Source: Spirochaetales bacterium
GTDB lineage: Bacteria > Spirochaetota > Spirochaetia > SZUA-6 > RPPD01
NCBI GenBank assembly: GCA_016934415.1
Contig: JAFGSW010000038.1
Coordinates: forward strand, 1-57,697
Length of the DNA: 57,697 bases
Direction: 5' to 3'
This document shows, in pieces, positions 36,063 through 42,918 of the stretch. Position numbers and translations under genes: made by a program. The notes below the pieces were generated by a model, which ran no database searches, had not been told where the DNA came from, and was given only the letters and a program-made list of their open reading frames with translations. Each line of letters opens with the position of its first letter. The first letter of the stretch is position 1.

Positions 36063-36800
36063 ATGCCCGGCCAAGGAAAACTCCCTTATCACCTGGTGCC
36101 CAGCTCCGTTTTGAACAAGAAAACGCCGTATTACGCCCGCACCCTTGCGGTCCGCACCGTGGGGCGGGAGGAACTGATCACAATCATGGCGGAAGCCAAC
36201 ACCACCCTTACCCGGCAGGATATCCTGGGGTGCCTGGACCTGCTCGAGGAAAAGACGGCGGACGTCCTTCGCCAGGGATTCTCCCTGGACACGGGCATTT
36301 TCACCGCGCGCGTCAACCTGCGGGGCGCCTTTGCCGGGTCGGACGACTCCTTCGATCCAAAACGCCACTCCCTCCACCTGCGCCTGGGCGCCTCTCCCGC
36401 CTTCAAGAAACGGGTGCTCCGTTCCCTGAAACCGGTACGGGGCCGCAATCCGGGACACGGTCCTTCCATTATGCATATCACCGACTTCACCACGGGGAGC
36501 CGCAATAGCCGCCTGACCTCGGGCGGTCTGGCGGAAATCAAGGGCCGCGGCCTTCGCTACGACCGCGACCGTAACGATTGCGGCTTCTTCCTGGTCGAGG
36601 AGAAAGGCGGTCCTCATCCGGGCAAAAAATACCGCCCCGCCTCCCTGGAACGGCTGACCGACCGCACGGCTCTCATCCGCCTGCCGGCCTCTATGCCCGC
36701 GGGCGCCTGCAACGTGGGCATGGACAAACAATACATGGAGTCGACGACAGGCGTCACCTTGACGAAACCGTTGACCGTGGAGAAGAAAAACAGCGACTGA
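36063..36800 (+). CDS. HU-type DNA-binding protein with DUF4469 C-terminal domain
   Basis: 245 aa from the ATG at 36063 (AAAGGCGGTG upstream). The N-terminal ~125 residues follow the Bacteroides-style HU/IHF-like domain: LVPSSVLNKKTPYYARTLAV, VGREELITIMAEANTTLTRQ, DILGCLDLLEEKTADVL, RGAFAGSDDSFDPKRHSLHL. The rest (LRYDRDRNDCGFFLV, RLTDRTALIRLPASMPAG) is the DUF4469 beta-domain. Such proteins are predicted DNA-bending architectural or regulatory proteins. The 23-bp palindromic array just upstream is a natural candidate target. Truncated copies of its 3' end lie at 37954-38165 and 39163-39311. Compared with those copies, this one reads ASMPAGACN where they read ESLPAGVYN, so the full-length gene may itself be drifting. 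Confidence 0.85.
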   Translation: MPGQGKLPYHLVPSSVLNKKTPYYARTLAVRTVGREELITIMAEANTTLTRQDILGCLDLLEEKTADVLRQGFSLDTGIFTARVNLRGAFAGSDDSFDPKRHSLHLRLGASPAFKKRVLRSLKPVRGRNPGHGPSIMHITDFTTGSRNSRLTSGGLAEIKGRGLRYDRDRNDCGFFLVEEKGGPHPGKKYRPASLERLTDRTALIRLPASMPAGACNVGMDKQYMESTTGVTLTKPLTVEKKNSD

Positions 36801-36801
36801 G

Positions 36802-36918
36802 GTGCAAGCTGACGGGAAGCGAAATCCTCCCGTCGTCCAATTCAACCCTGATGCTCCCGTCATCGACTTCCACCTTCACCACGTCGGCCAACTCGATATC
36901 AGGCATTGAAGAACTCAT
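36802..36918 (-). pseudogene. DUF2442-like fragment
   Basis: From an ATG at 36918 the minus strand reads MSSSMPDIELADVVKVEVDD, then IRVELDDGRISLPVSLH, which resembles the first half of DUF2442 (a small protein often paired with toxin genes). It then runs into the antisense of the HU-type gene. The missing second half and abrupt junction at the HU stop codon indicate truncation. Confidence 0.5.
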
Positions 36919-37221
36919 TCCAAAACCACTTGGTTCTTTCCGCGTTATTTCTCACATGAGTCTAAAAAACGTTGATTTCAGAACCCGAAAAACCCCGGCG
37001 GTATTCCGATCGCACGGTGAAAAGCCAGACATTAAGCCTGGACGCTTCCCTTTTCAATGCGGATGTGAATCGGTTCGGGTCGATCGCTCGAATAAAAGAA
37101 AAACCTGAAATCGTCTCTGCTGAATACGGCCGGCATAATAGCAGCAAACACCAACACCATGAAAGGTGATTTTTTCGGAAACGATATTTCGTTTTTTTCA
37201 TATCGAAGAATTACGTATCTC
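36919..37221. other. Gap with no supported gene
   Basis: About 300 bases. A plus-strand frame (36972-37169) is open but starts at TTG without a ribosome-binding site and matches nothing I know. Possibly decayed coding sequence. Confidence 0.4.
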
Positions 37222-37392
37222 CTACTTCTTTCCCCCGGCCAATTGAGATTTCCTCGTTTCAGCTCCCGTTTCTCGAGCCAATTCCATAATTCGGTTGACT
37301 TGCTCTTCCAACGGTAAATCTTTCACGAGATCGTATATTTCTTCCTTCCATTCCCAGACTTCCATAAGCGCTTTGGATACGTCACTCTTCAT
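37222..37392 (-). CDS. 56-aa helical protein overlapping the PIN gene, possible antitoxin
   Basis: 56 aa, beginning MKSDVSKALMEVWEWKEEIY and containing VKDLPLEEQVNRIMELAR, predicted mostly helical and charged. The ATG lies inside the last codons of the PIN gene (11-base overlap) with GGAGG at 6 bases, a strong and well-placed ribosome-binding site. Size, overlap and position fit an antitoxin or accessory protein of a PIN toxin, here encoded after the toxin rather than before. No family recognised. Confidence 0.65.
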   Translation of the reverse strand: MKSDVSKALMEVWEWKEEIYDLVKDLPLEEQVNRIMELARETGAETRKSQLAGGKK

Positions 37393-37870
37393 ATAAAACC
37401 TCCAGCGGCGTGATCATTCTAAAATAATGATGATAATTCTCTTCCTCGTTGAGTAAAAGTATCCGCTTTTCCTTATTGATATTGGCCAAATGCCTATAGT
37501 TCCATGATATCAAATAATCCATCTCATATACGACTGCGTACGCGATATGAAGCGCATCTTCGATTTTGTTTTTCGGAATTATTCCTTTTTCCATATATTT
37601 CGTCACCAGATACTTTATTTCATCCTCTCTTTCCGTCGGAAGAACCCTCAAATTATATGTCTCGATGATTGAAAACAGATTTTTCCTCTTTTCTTGATCT
37701 CTCGTTCTGCTTATTTCAAGCGATACGACATCGGAAATATAAGCCTCGTATTTTTGCGGCTTAATGTAATCTTCAAAAAAATCAATCGTAACTTTTCGCA
37801 GATCGGGCATGTCGTCCGCATAAATGAAATTTATCACCGAGGTATCCAGATATAATTTCAACTTACGCAT
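37382..37870 (-). CDS. PIN-domain protein (VapC-like toxin candidate)
   Basis: 162 aa. It begins KLKLYLDTSVINFIYADD, the PIN first acidic motif. SDVVSLEISRTRD and PKNKIEDALHIAYAVVYEMD supply further acidic residues (D and E of the metal site), and MDYLISWNYRHLANINK the last Asp/Asn region. PIN proteins are metal-dependent RNases; most stand-alone ones are toxins of type II systems. Low GC relative to flanks. Overlaps the 56-aa gene. No VapB-type gene precedes it. Confidence 0.85.
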   Translation of the reverse strand: MRKLKLYLDTSVINFIYADDMPDLRKVTIDFFEDYIKPQKYEAYISDVVSLEISRTRDQEKRKNLFSIIETYNLRVLPTEREDEIKYLVTKYMEKGIIPKNKIEDALHIAYAVVYEMDYLISWNYRHLANINKEKRILLLNEEENYHHYFRMITPLEVLYEE

Positions 37871-37953
37871 ACCCTTATTATATCTCTCATTACGGATTTA
37901 ACATAGCCGCTATAATGTTTTTCACCATTATTTCCACAGTAGTCGTAGAAGGG

Positions 37954-38165
37954 ACGGCTTCCTGTTCGAGTAAAGGGACGGCTCGCATCCGGGCAAAAAA
38001 AACCGCCCCGCCTCCCTGGAACGGCTGACCGACCGCACGGCTCTCATCCGCCTGCCGGAATCTTTGCCCGCGGGCGTCTACAACGTGGGCATGGACAGAC
38101 AATACATGGAGTCGACGATAAGCGTCACCTTGACGAAACCGTTGAAAGTCGAGGGGGGAGAATGA
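37954..38165 (+). pseudogene. Truncated 3' copy of the HU/DUF4469 gene (copy 2)
   Basis: Homologous to the last ~215 bases of 36063-36800. Readable as FLFE, an in-frame TAA, then HPGKKNRPASLERLTDRTAL and RLPESLPAGVYNVGMDRQYM, ending EGGE and TGA at 38165. No start codon and an internal stop. It shares ESLPAGVYN with copy 3 against ASMPAGACN in the full-length gene. Confidence 0.85.
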
Positions 38166-38404
38166 AAAGAGTGAAAATTCCGACAGGATATGAGAGACGA
38201 AAGGCATGACCCACAAGTCCACCCAGGCGGCTCGCCCACGTAATCGTATTCGAGTTCAGGCGGTTTTCGCCGTCCATACGGTACGCATTGTGAATGCCAT
38301 GGCCTGGTTCAGAAATGTCGGTCACGAGCGCCGAAGAGACCAGCGAGTCCGAATTTCGTCGAGAAAAAACTATCGCCTCTCTCGTACCGGACGAAATACC
38401 GCGC

Positions 38405-38746
38405 CTATTCAATATCAAATATGATTCTTATGCCATTTTCTACGTCTCTCATCACGACAGTGCGTACTTTTTTCACGAAGTCGGTCAAGTCTTCTTTATT
38501 TAAAGTTACGATTTGTGAAATATTAATCACCGAATCTTTCGGTAAACCGGAATCTTTGGAAGAAATGAAAATATTACCGGGAGCATCCGCCAGTCGCACG
38601 TTGGAAGTTATGATGGCGCAAAGTACCGTACCTATTTTACTATGATTGAATGCATCCGCTTGCACAACCAATACCGGCCGTCGAAAACCCGGAGAGGATC
38701 CTCGCGGTTCATCCAGAGAAGCCCACCAGATTTCACCACGATTCAA
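38405..38746 (-). CDS. MazF/PemK-family toxin (endoribonuclease)
   Basis: 113 aa: MNRGEIWWASLDEPRGSSPG, RRPVLVVQADAFNHSKIGTV, LPKDSVINISQIVTLNKEDL. These are the conserved blocks of MazF/PemK mRNA interferases, including the N-terminal RGEIWW and the RRPVLVVQ strand. It would cleave mRNA when its antitoxin is degraded. Its start overlaps the end of the upstream RHH-like gene by 14 bases, the typical antitoxin-first arrangement. Intact length. Confidence 0.92.
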   Translation of the reverse strand: MNRGEIWWASLDEPRGSSPGFRRPVLVVQADAFNHSKIGTVLCAIITSNVRLADAPGNIFISSKDSGLPKDSVINISQIVTLNKEDLTDFVKKVRTVVMRDVENGIRIIFDIE

Positions 38747-38981
38747 GATTTCCGCCTTTGGCGATCGCCGCCTTTTGCTTTCGTTTCATGGAAACGTCGA
38801 TCGTTGAAGATTCAGACGAATAGAGCTCATTCAATTTTTCAGTTATATATTCGTCTCTATGATGTTGGATAAACTCTTCCAGAGCCCTGGCGAATAATTG
38901 ACTTCTTGGAATGCCGAGCTTGGCGGCCGTTTTTTCAGCAAGCTTGAACAGCTTTTCAGGAAGGGAAACTGCCGTCTTCAT
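38733..38981 (-). CDS. Ribbon-helix-helix antitoxin of the MazF-like toxin
   Basis: 82 aa. MKTAVSLPEKLFKLAEKTAA, then LGIPRSQLFARALEEFIQHH, is a ribbon-helix-helix DNA-binding domain. The C-terminal half (LNELYSSESSTIDVSMKRKQ) is the expected flexible toxin-binding tail. It should neutralise the downstream MazF and repress the operon. A TATA-rich AT stretch upstream (38985-39015, ATAACTATTGTTATACTATT) may hold the promoter and operator, with a small inverted ATAACTATTGTTAT element. Confidence 0.88.
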   Translation of the reverse strand: MKTAVSLPEKLFKLAEKTAAKLGIPRSQLFARALEEFIQHHRDEYITEKLNELYSSESSTIDVSMKRKQKAAIAKGGNLESW

Positions 38982-39032
38982 ATTTTGAGTATAACTATTG
39001 TTATACTATTAGTCAATGCAAGCTTGATGGAG

Positions 39033-39160
39033 TCATCCGTCGAGTTCTTTCAACTCCTCTTCATACAACACTACGCCGTGGGCGCTGAACACGTAATCGG
39101 TTGTGCCTTTCTCGGCGCTGACCTTCCGGACCCGGTAGCCCGCCTCGTCGTAGACCTTTA
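39033..39160 (-). pseudogene. Rhs (YD-repeat) fragment
   Basis: The minus strand reads KVYDEAGYRVRKVSAEKGTT and then DYVFSAHGVVLYEEE before ELKELDG and a stop. This is a single Rhs/YD repeat unit of the type that directly precedes the Rhs core. It has no start and begins exactly where HU copy 3 begins on the other strand. The larger Rhs tip at 40273-41505 starts about where this fragment leaves off in an intact Rhs protein. Confidence 0.75.
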
Positions 39161-39162
39161 AT

Positions 39163-39311
39163 GGCTGACCGACCGCACGACTCTCATCCGCCTGCCGGAA
39201 TCTTTGCCCGCGGGCGTCTACAACGCGGGCATGGACAAATGTTACATGGAGCCGACGGTAAGCGTCACCTTGACGAAACCGTTGACCGTGGAGAAGAACA
39301 ACAGCGACTGA
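39163..39311 (+). pseudogene. Truncated 3' copy of the HU/DUF4469 gene (copy 3)
   Basis: Reads WLTDRTTLIRLPESLPAGVY, then NAGMDKCYMEPTVSVTLTKP, ending in EKNNSD and TGA (39309-39311). It matches the last ~150 bases of the full-length gene, including the same final codons and the GACTGAGGT end. There is no start; the left junction is with the Rhs fragment. Confidence 0.85.
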
Positions 39312-39360
39312 GGTTTCGGCCGCCGTGGTTTATCGGGCAGAAACCCGGCGCCCCGGGTTT

Positions 39361-39427
39361 TCGCCCAACGCGGCGGTAGCCGCCGGTGGCCACGACGGAC
39401 ACTGGCGGCTACCGCCGCGTTTGGCGA
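39361..39427. repeat. 24-bp GC-rich inverted repeat with 19-base loop
   Basis: AACGCGGCGGTAGCCGCC (39367-39384) is perfectly complementary to GGCGGCTACCGCCGCGTT (39404-39421); with flanks TCGCCC and TGGCGA the stem reaches 24 bp with one mismatch. It is bounded by GCCCAAC and GTTTGGC, which resemble the outer boxes of integron attC sites, but it lacks the usual unpaired bases. The rest of the gap (39428-39598) shows no gene. Confidence 0.8.
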
Positions 39428-39598
39428 ACGCGAGCGGCCACGGACGGCCGCGATCGACCCCGGGCGGACGAGTAACAGTGCGACGTAGAGGTAGTTTGAG
39501 TGGGCTGTAACCTTTTTTTGGGATTTTTCATCTGTTCTATTTTTTCACAACTTTAGCCCACCACAAGCGCCCGGATGTAATTTTTCACCACTACAGGG

Positions 39599-40270
39599 CT
39601 ATGTTAATACTTTTATCAGTTTGATTATCTCCTGCTTGTGATCTTCAAATCCCACAGCATTATAGTGGGTCTTCATTTTAACAACTATACCGTTCTGCAC
39701 AGTTTCTACAACCTGCAATACTTCTGTTTTTATTTTACTCTCCATACTTCTAGGTACGAAGAAAAACCAGGCGGGAACAACAGGCCAATTACCTTCCCCA
39801 CGAATTTTTGCCAGTTCTACTTTTTTTTTCCAGAGATCTTCATCATGGACAATACTAGAATTTTCAAAATAGCCTTTTTTGAGGTCGCATAGCTTTGCGA
39901 TATCAGAAAATATCCGGCCTATACTTTTTTCTGAAAAACCATCAATGGACTGGAAAATAAATCTCTCAGGTATAGAGATTGAAAGATAGTTCAGTTTTGA
40001 AATATTCCAATTTGGATTAGTAAAATAAGTCTCAAATACAATGCCATCTCTTTTGCTTTTGCTGCTCTTCAGCTTAAGAGCAACACCTTGCGATGTACCA
40101 TGCGTTAATTTTGATCGAAGTAATTCATCCGTTACTGTACCCAGCTCAGATTTACTTTGAGCTAATAACATTGGACGTTTTTCGTTATACCAAACATCGA
40201 GAATTGCTTTCACCAAGATGATAGGGTTATCTACCTCTTTGAAGTGTACTAATAATTCATAATTTTCCAT
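39599..40270 (-). CDS. Probable immunity protein of the Rhs toxin
   Basis: 223 aa, AT-rich, no signal peptide. It starts two bases after the Rhs-tip stop, with its GGGAG ribosome-binding site inside the toxin's last codons; this toxin-then-immunity order is the main evidence. Sequence features such as YELLVHFKEVDNPIILVKA and WPVVPAWFFFVPRSMESKIK do not give me a confident family, although an Imm52-like identity is conceivable given the toxin type. It should bind and block the cognate toxin in the cytoplasm. Confidence 0.65.
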   Translation of the reverse strand: MENYELLVHFKEVDNPIILVKAILDVWYNEKRPMLLAQSKSELGTVTDELLRSKLTHGTSQGVALKLKSSKSKRDGIVFETYFTNPNWNISKLNYLSISIPERFIFQSIDGFSEKSIGRIFSDIAKLCDLKKGYFENSSIVHDEDLWKKKVELAKIRGEGNWPVVPAWFFFVPRSMESKIKTEVLQVVETVQNGIVVKMKTHYNAVGFEDHKQEIIKLIKVLT

Positions 40271-40272
40271 AA

Positions 40273-41505
40273 CTACTCCCTTCGCGGGGCAATAACCTCA
40301 ATGGTTTCTTCAACCTCGGCTTTCTCTATCAGAGATTGAGCAGCTTTAAGACGATTCCTTGGAACCTCCCACCTAACAGTTAGCCCATATTGTTTGGCTA
40401 TAGCAGCTTGGCGTTTGGCTTGCTCTATAGATTTAGGATAACCAGTTACATTCCATTTCCGATCAATAAGTTGTCTTGTGCCAGCATCCCAGTCATCAAA
40501 ATCAACCCAATCACGCATATTAGCACTGGGCTTTGTCTTCCAAAGTACACGATAAGCATATGGACCTTGCCATTTACGTGCTTGGTCAGACATCGCTGCT
40601 GTATCCAATCTTAATACGCCTGGACCAACACTATTCCTTATTTCATCAATTGTCCAGATTTTAGATGTTGAGTTTGGTTCGGGAGGACTTGAAGTCGCCT
40701 TTGACCTATATTCATTAAAAAAATTATTCCAAGCCTCATTAACACCATTACATACAGTACCATCAGGGGACCTAATTATACCATTCTTTTCTATTGTGTA
40801 ATTAGGTGGTAAGGCAAATTTAGGTTTTCCATCTTTATCTACTACATCTTCAACTTTTTTTCTCTCCGTTGGTGTAAAAAATTTTGTTATAAGATACTTA
40901 TGCATACTCATACCGCGTTGCCATTCCGGTGTCCCAACAGGTGCTAAGTTTTCTGGATCACGAGCATGCAGTTGATAATAAAGTAAATCAAATGGAATAA
41001 GTTTATATGTTGGTGCAGCCCGATCGACCTGCTCAGGAGGCTTAACAATCCTAAAATCTCTAATAAAACCATCCCCACCTGGCAGCGTTTCAGCTCCTGC
41101 TGCAAGTCCTCCCTGTAATCCCGTCGGATCCACAAACCCCAACGGATTATCCGCACAATACACAAACCAGTTGACCCCGTCCTTGATCGGGTCCTGGCTG
41201 ATGAACCGCCCCAGCTCGGGGTCGTACCAGCGGGCGTTGAAGTAATAGAGGGAAATCTCTACGTCATAGTCCTTCCCCGTGAACTTGGCGTCGTGCTCTT
41301 CCGTCCCCTCGTATCCCGTCTGGGTCCCGAAGGGCGTGAAATCGTTCTTCCACACCACGTTCCCGGACTCGTCCGTGATCGCGGTCGTGCTTCCCAGGTG
41401 ATCGGTGTGGTAGAAGTACTTCTTCCGCTCGGTCCCGTCCCCGGCGGTCTTTCCTTCCACCTTGGCGAAGAGGTCGTTGAAGACGTAGATGAATGACAAG
41501 ATCAA
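40273..41505 (-). CDS. Truncated Rhs protein: core-associated domain plus C-terminal toxin (nuclease-like)
   Basis: 410 aa from a TTG, but the natural N-terminus (thousands of bases of YD repeats) is missing, so this is an orphan Rhs tip. Residues 33-130 are the Rhs core-associated domain: YHTDHLGSTTAITDE, RWYDPELGRFISQDPI, NPLGFVDPTGL. The C-terminal ~280 residues are the variable toxin: VDFDDWDAGTRQLIDRKWN and QAKRQAAIAKQYGLTVRWEV resemble restriction-fold toxins of the Tox-REase-5 kind, an inference with Asp/Lys in place of Glu-x-Lys. GC falls sharply after the core (position ~41100), the usual sign of a swapped-in tip. Followed by its probable immunity gene. Confidence 0.8.
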   Translation of the reverse strand: MILSFIYVFNDLFAKVEGKTAGDGTERKKYFYHTDHLGSTTAITDESGNVVWKNDFTPFGTQTGYEGTEEHDAKFTGKDYDVEISLYYFNARWYDPELGRFISQDPIKDGVNWFVYCADNPLGFVDPTGLQGGLAAGAETLPGGDGFIRDFRIVKPPEQVDRAAPTYKLIPFDLLYYQLHARDPENLAPVGTPEWQRGMSMHKYLITKFFTPTERKKVEDVVDKDGKPKFALPPNYTIEKNGIIRSPDGTVCNGVNEAWNNFFNEYRSKATSSPPEPNSTSKIWTIDEIRNSVGPGVLRLDTAAMSDQARKWQGPYAYRVLWKTKPSANMRDWVDFDDWDAGTRQLIDRKWNVTGYPKSIEQAKRQAAIAKQYGLTVRWEVPRNRLKAAQSLIEKAEVEETIEVIAPRRE

Positions 41506-41553
41506 GTATCAAATGAATGGTATTGTGACGATATCAGTTCAGTACTCTCGCCA

Positions 41554-41592
41554 AAAAAACCTCCCCCGCCGGTTCCCCGACGGAGGAGGTTG
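41554..41592 (-). terminator. Rho-independent terminator after the beta-barrel-like gene
   Basis: On the minus strand AACCTCCTCCGTCGG pairs with CCGGCGGGGGAGGTT and is followed by a run of T. It closes the 41617-42174 transcript and separates it from the Rhs tip. Confidence 0.88.
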
Positions 41593-41616
41593 ATCGCCGT
41601 TCAGTCGTCCGGCCGT

Positions 41617-42174
41617 TTATTCGGACTCGGCCTTTTGCTGTTCTGGCAGGGCAATCACGAGCTTTGCATTGACATATGGAACGAATACACCCGTATCCGG
41701 GTAATTCAAATCCATGATGACGGTGCATCCGATCCCCGCCCGGAAAAACTCCACGAATTTGAACCCGACGTACAAATCCGGCGCAATGACGGGGCCGAAT
41801 TCCGGGCCGGCGCTGACAAGACCGAAGAGCATGAAGGCGCCTCCGGAGCACCCGAGCCTGATGACGATCGGGTCGATGTTCAGCTCGAAGTAAATATCCG
41901 GCACGGCCGCGCTCTCCAGAATGATGGTGAAGAGACGGAAACCGAGTCCCATCCTGAACATGCCCATATTGAGCTGGACGTATGCGTCGAATTCGGGAAT
42001 AACGAAAGCAAACTGCATGACTTCCCCGTACGTTCCGCCGAACGTGGTGGAAAAATATCCCCAGTACACCGGAACGCTCAGGTTCGCGTCCATCCTGAAC
42101 TGTACCGCTTGCGCGGAGGCGGAGCCTATGGCTATAACCGACAACAGCGCCGCAATGAGCAGAATCTTCTTCAT
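41617..42174 (-). CDS. Secreted hypothetical protein, probable outer-membrane beta-barrel
   Basis: 185 aa from the ATG at 42174, which has AAAGGAGG upstream. A signal peptide cleaved after GSASA leads to alternating, Gly- and aromatic-rich strands (VPVYWGYFSTTFGGTYG, YVQLNMGMFRMGLGFRLFTI, DLYVGFKFVEFFRAGIG), typical of small beta-barrels. It ends in a short Gln/Lys/Glu tail rather than an aromatic, so insertion by the standard machinery is not certain. No family recognised. Monocistronic with its own terminator. Confidence 0.65.
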   Translation of the reverse strand: MKKILLIAALLSVIAIGSASAQAVQFRMDANLSVPVYWGYFSTTFGGTYGEVMQFAFVIPEFDAYVQLNMGMFRMGLGFRLFTIILESAAVPDIYFELNIDPIVIRLGCSGGAFMLFGLVSAGPEFGPVIAPDLYVGFKFVEFFRAGIGCTVIMDLNYPDTGVFVPYVNAKLVIALPEQQKAESE

Positions 42175-42345
42175 GATACCTCCTTTGCTGACAAGTGCGC
42201 TCATCCTGTGAATATTGTACAGTATTTCCATAGTGATTTCAAATTTTTTACTCACCCGTTTCGTTTCTTATTGACGGCGGTTTTTGAAACCAATATTTTG
42301 AAATAGATGTTCTTCGATACCGGATATCCGGGAAAGGATTTACAT

Positions 42346-42918
42346 ATGAAATACGTTGCTTTCCGCTTTCTGTTTCTTTTCGTCTTTGCTGTATCTCTCT
42401 TCATGAGCGGCGTCCCCGCATACGCGGAGCCGAAGCCGTCCGACCAGCCGTCCCCGCCCAAACCGGCGCCCGCCGCCGTGGACGGAGTGGTCAAGGACGG
42501 GGAATACCCGCTCTTTTTCGACCTGGCCCCCTTCAAGGTGTGGGTCTCCCGTTCGGGCGACGTCATCCGGTTCGCCGTTTCCGCCGAAACCAGGGGCTGG
42601 GTGGCGCTGGGTTTCGGCTCCAGGCGCATGGACGGGGCGGACATTTTCATGGGCGAAGTAAAGAACGGCAAAGAGATCTTCACCGAGCAGATCGGCCGCG
42701 GTCACGGGCACGCGGACAATCCGGCCGGCAAGCGCTTCGCGACCAGGTACGCGGTCAAACTGGACGGGGACGTGACCACGATGGAGCTCGAATGCCCGGC
42801 GGCCAAGGTGGTCCCCAAGGGCGCGAAGGAGCTGCCCGTCATCCTCGCCTACTCCGCGAGCGACTCGCTGACTCAATACCATACCGCCCGCCGATCGGCG
42901 ACGCTGAAACTTGAATAA
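42346..42918 (+). CDS. Secreted DOMON-domain protein
   Basis: 190 aa from the ATG at 42346 (GGAAAGGA upstream). Signal peptide cleaved after VPAYA, then a Pro-rich linker. The domain reads VVKDGEYPLFFDLAPFKVWV, GWVALGFGSRRMDGADIFMG and LAYSASDSLTQYHTARRSAT: the DOMON pattern, a beta-sandwich that binds heme or sugars in secreted and membrane proteins. Axial-ligand candidates (Met and His) are present but not proven. Its stop overlaps the start of the OmpA-family gene by eight bases, so the two should be co-translated. Confidence 0.85.
   Translation: MKYVAFRFLFLFVFAVSLFMSGVPAYAEPKPSDQPSPPKPAPAAVDGVVKDGEYPLFFDLAPFKVWVSRSGDVIRFAVSAETRGWVALGFGSRRMDGADIFMGEVKNGKEIFTEQIGRGHGHADNPAGKRFATRYAVKLDGDVTTMELECPAAKVVPKGAKELPVILAYSASDSLTQYHTARRSATLKLE

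Noticed and set aside
36972-37169. 65-aa plus-strand frame
   Set aside because: TTG start without ribosome-binding site, no similarity seen, and located in debris between the HU gene and the PIN module.
38166-38404. Rhs-like remnant on the minus strand (AYRMDGENRL)
   Set aside because: The match to a YD repeat is only about ten residues long with frame changes; too weak to annotate.
39361-39427. Integron attC site
   Set aside because: Outer boxes only partly match and the stem lacks extrahelical bases; no integrase in the window. Kept only as a low-level lead.
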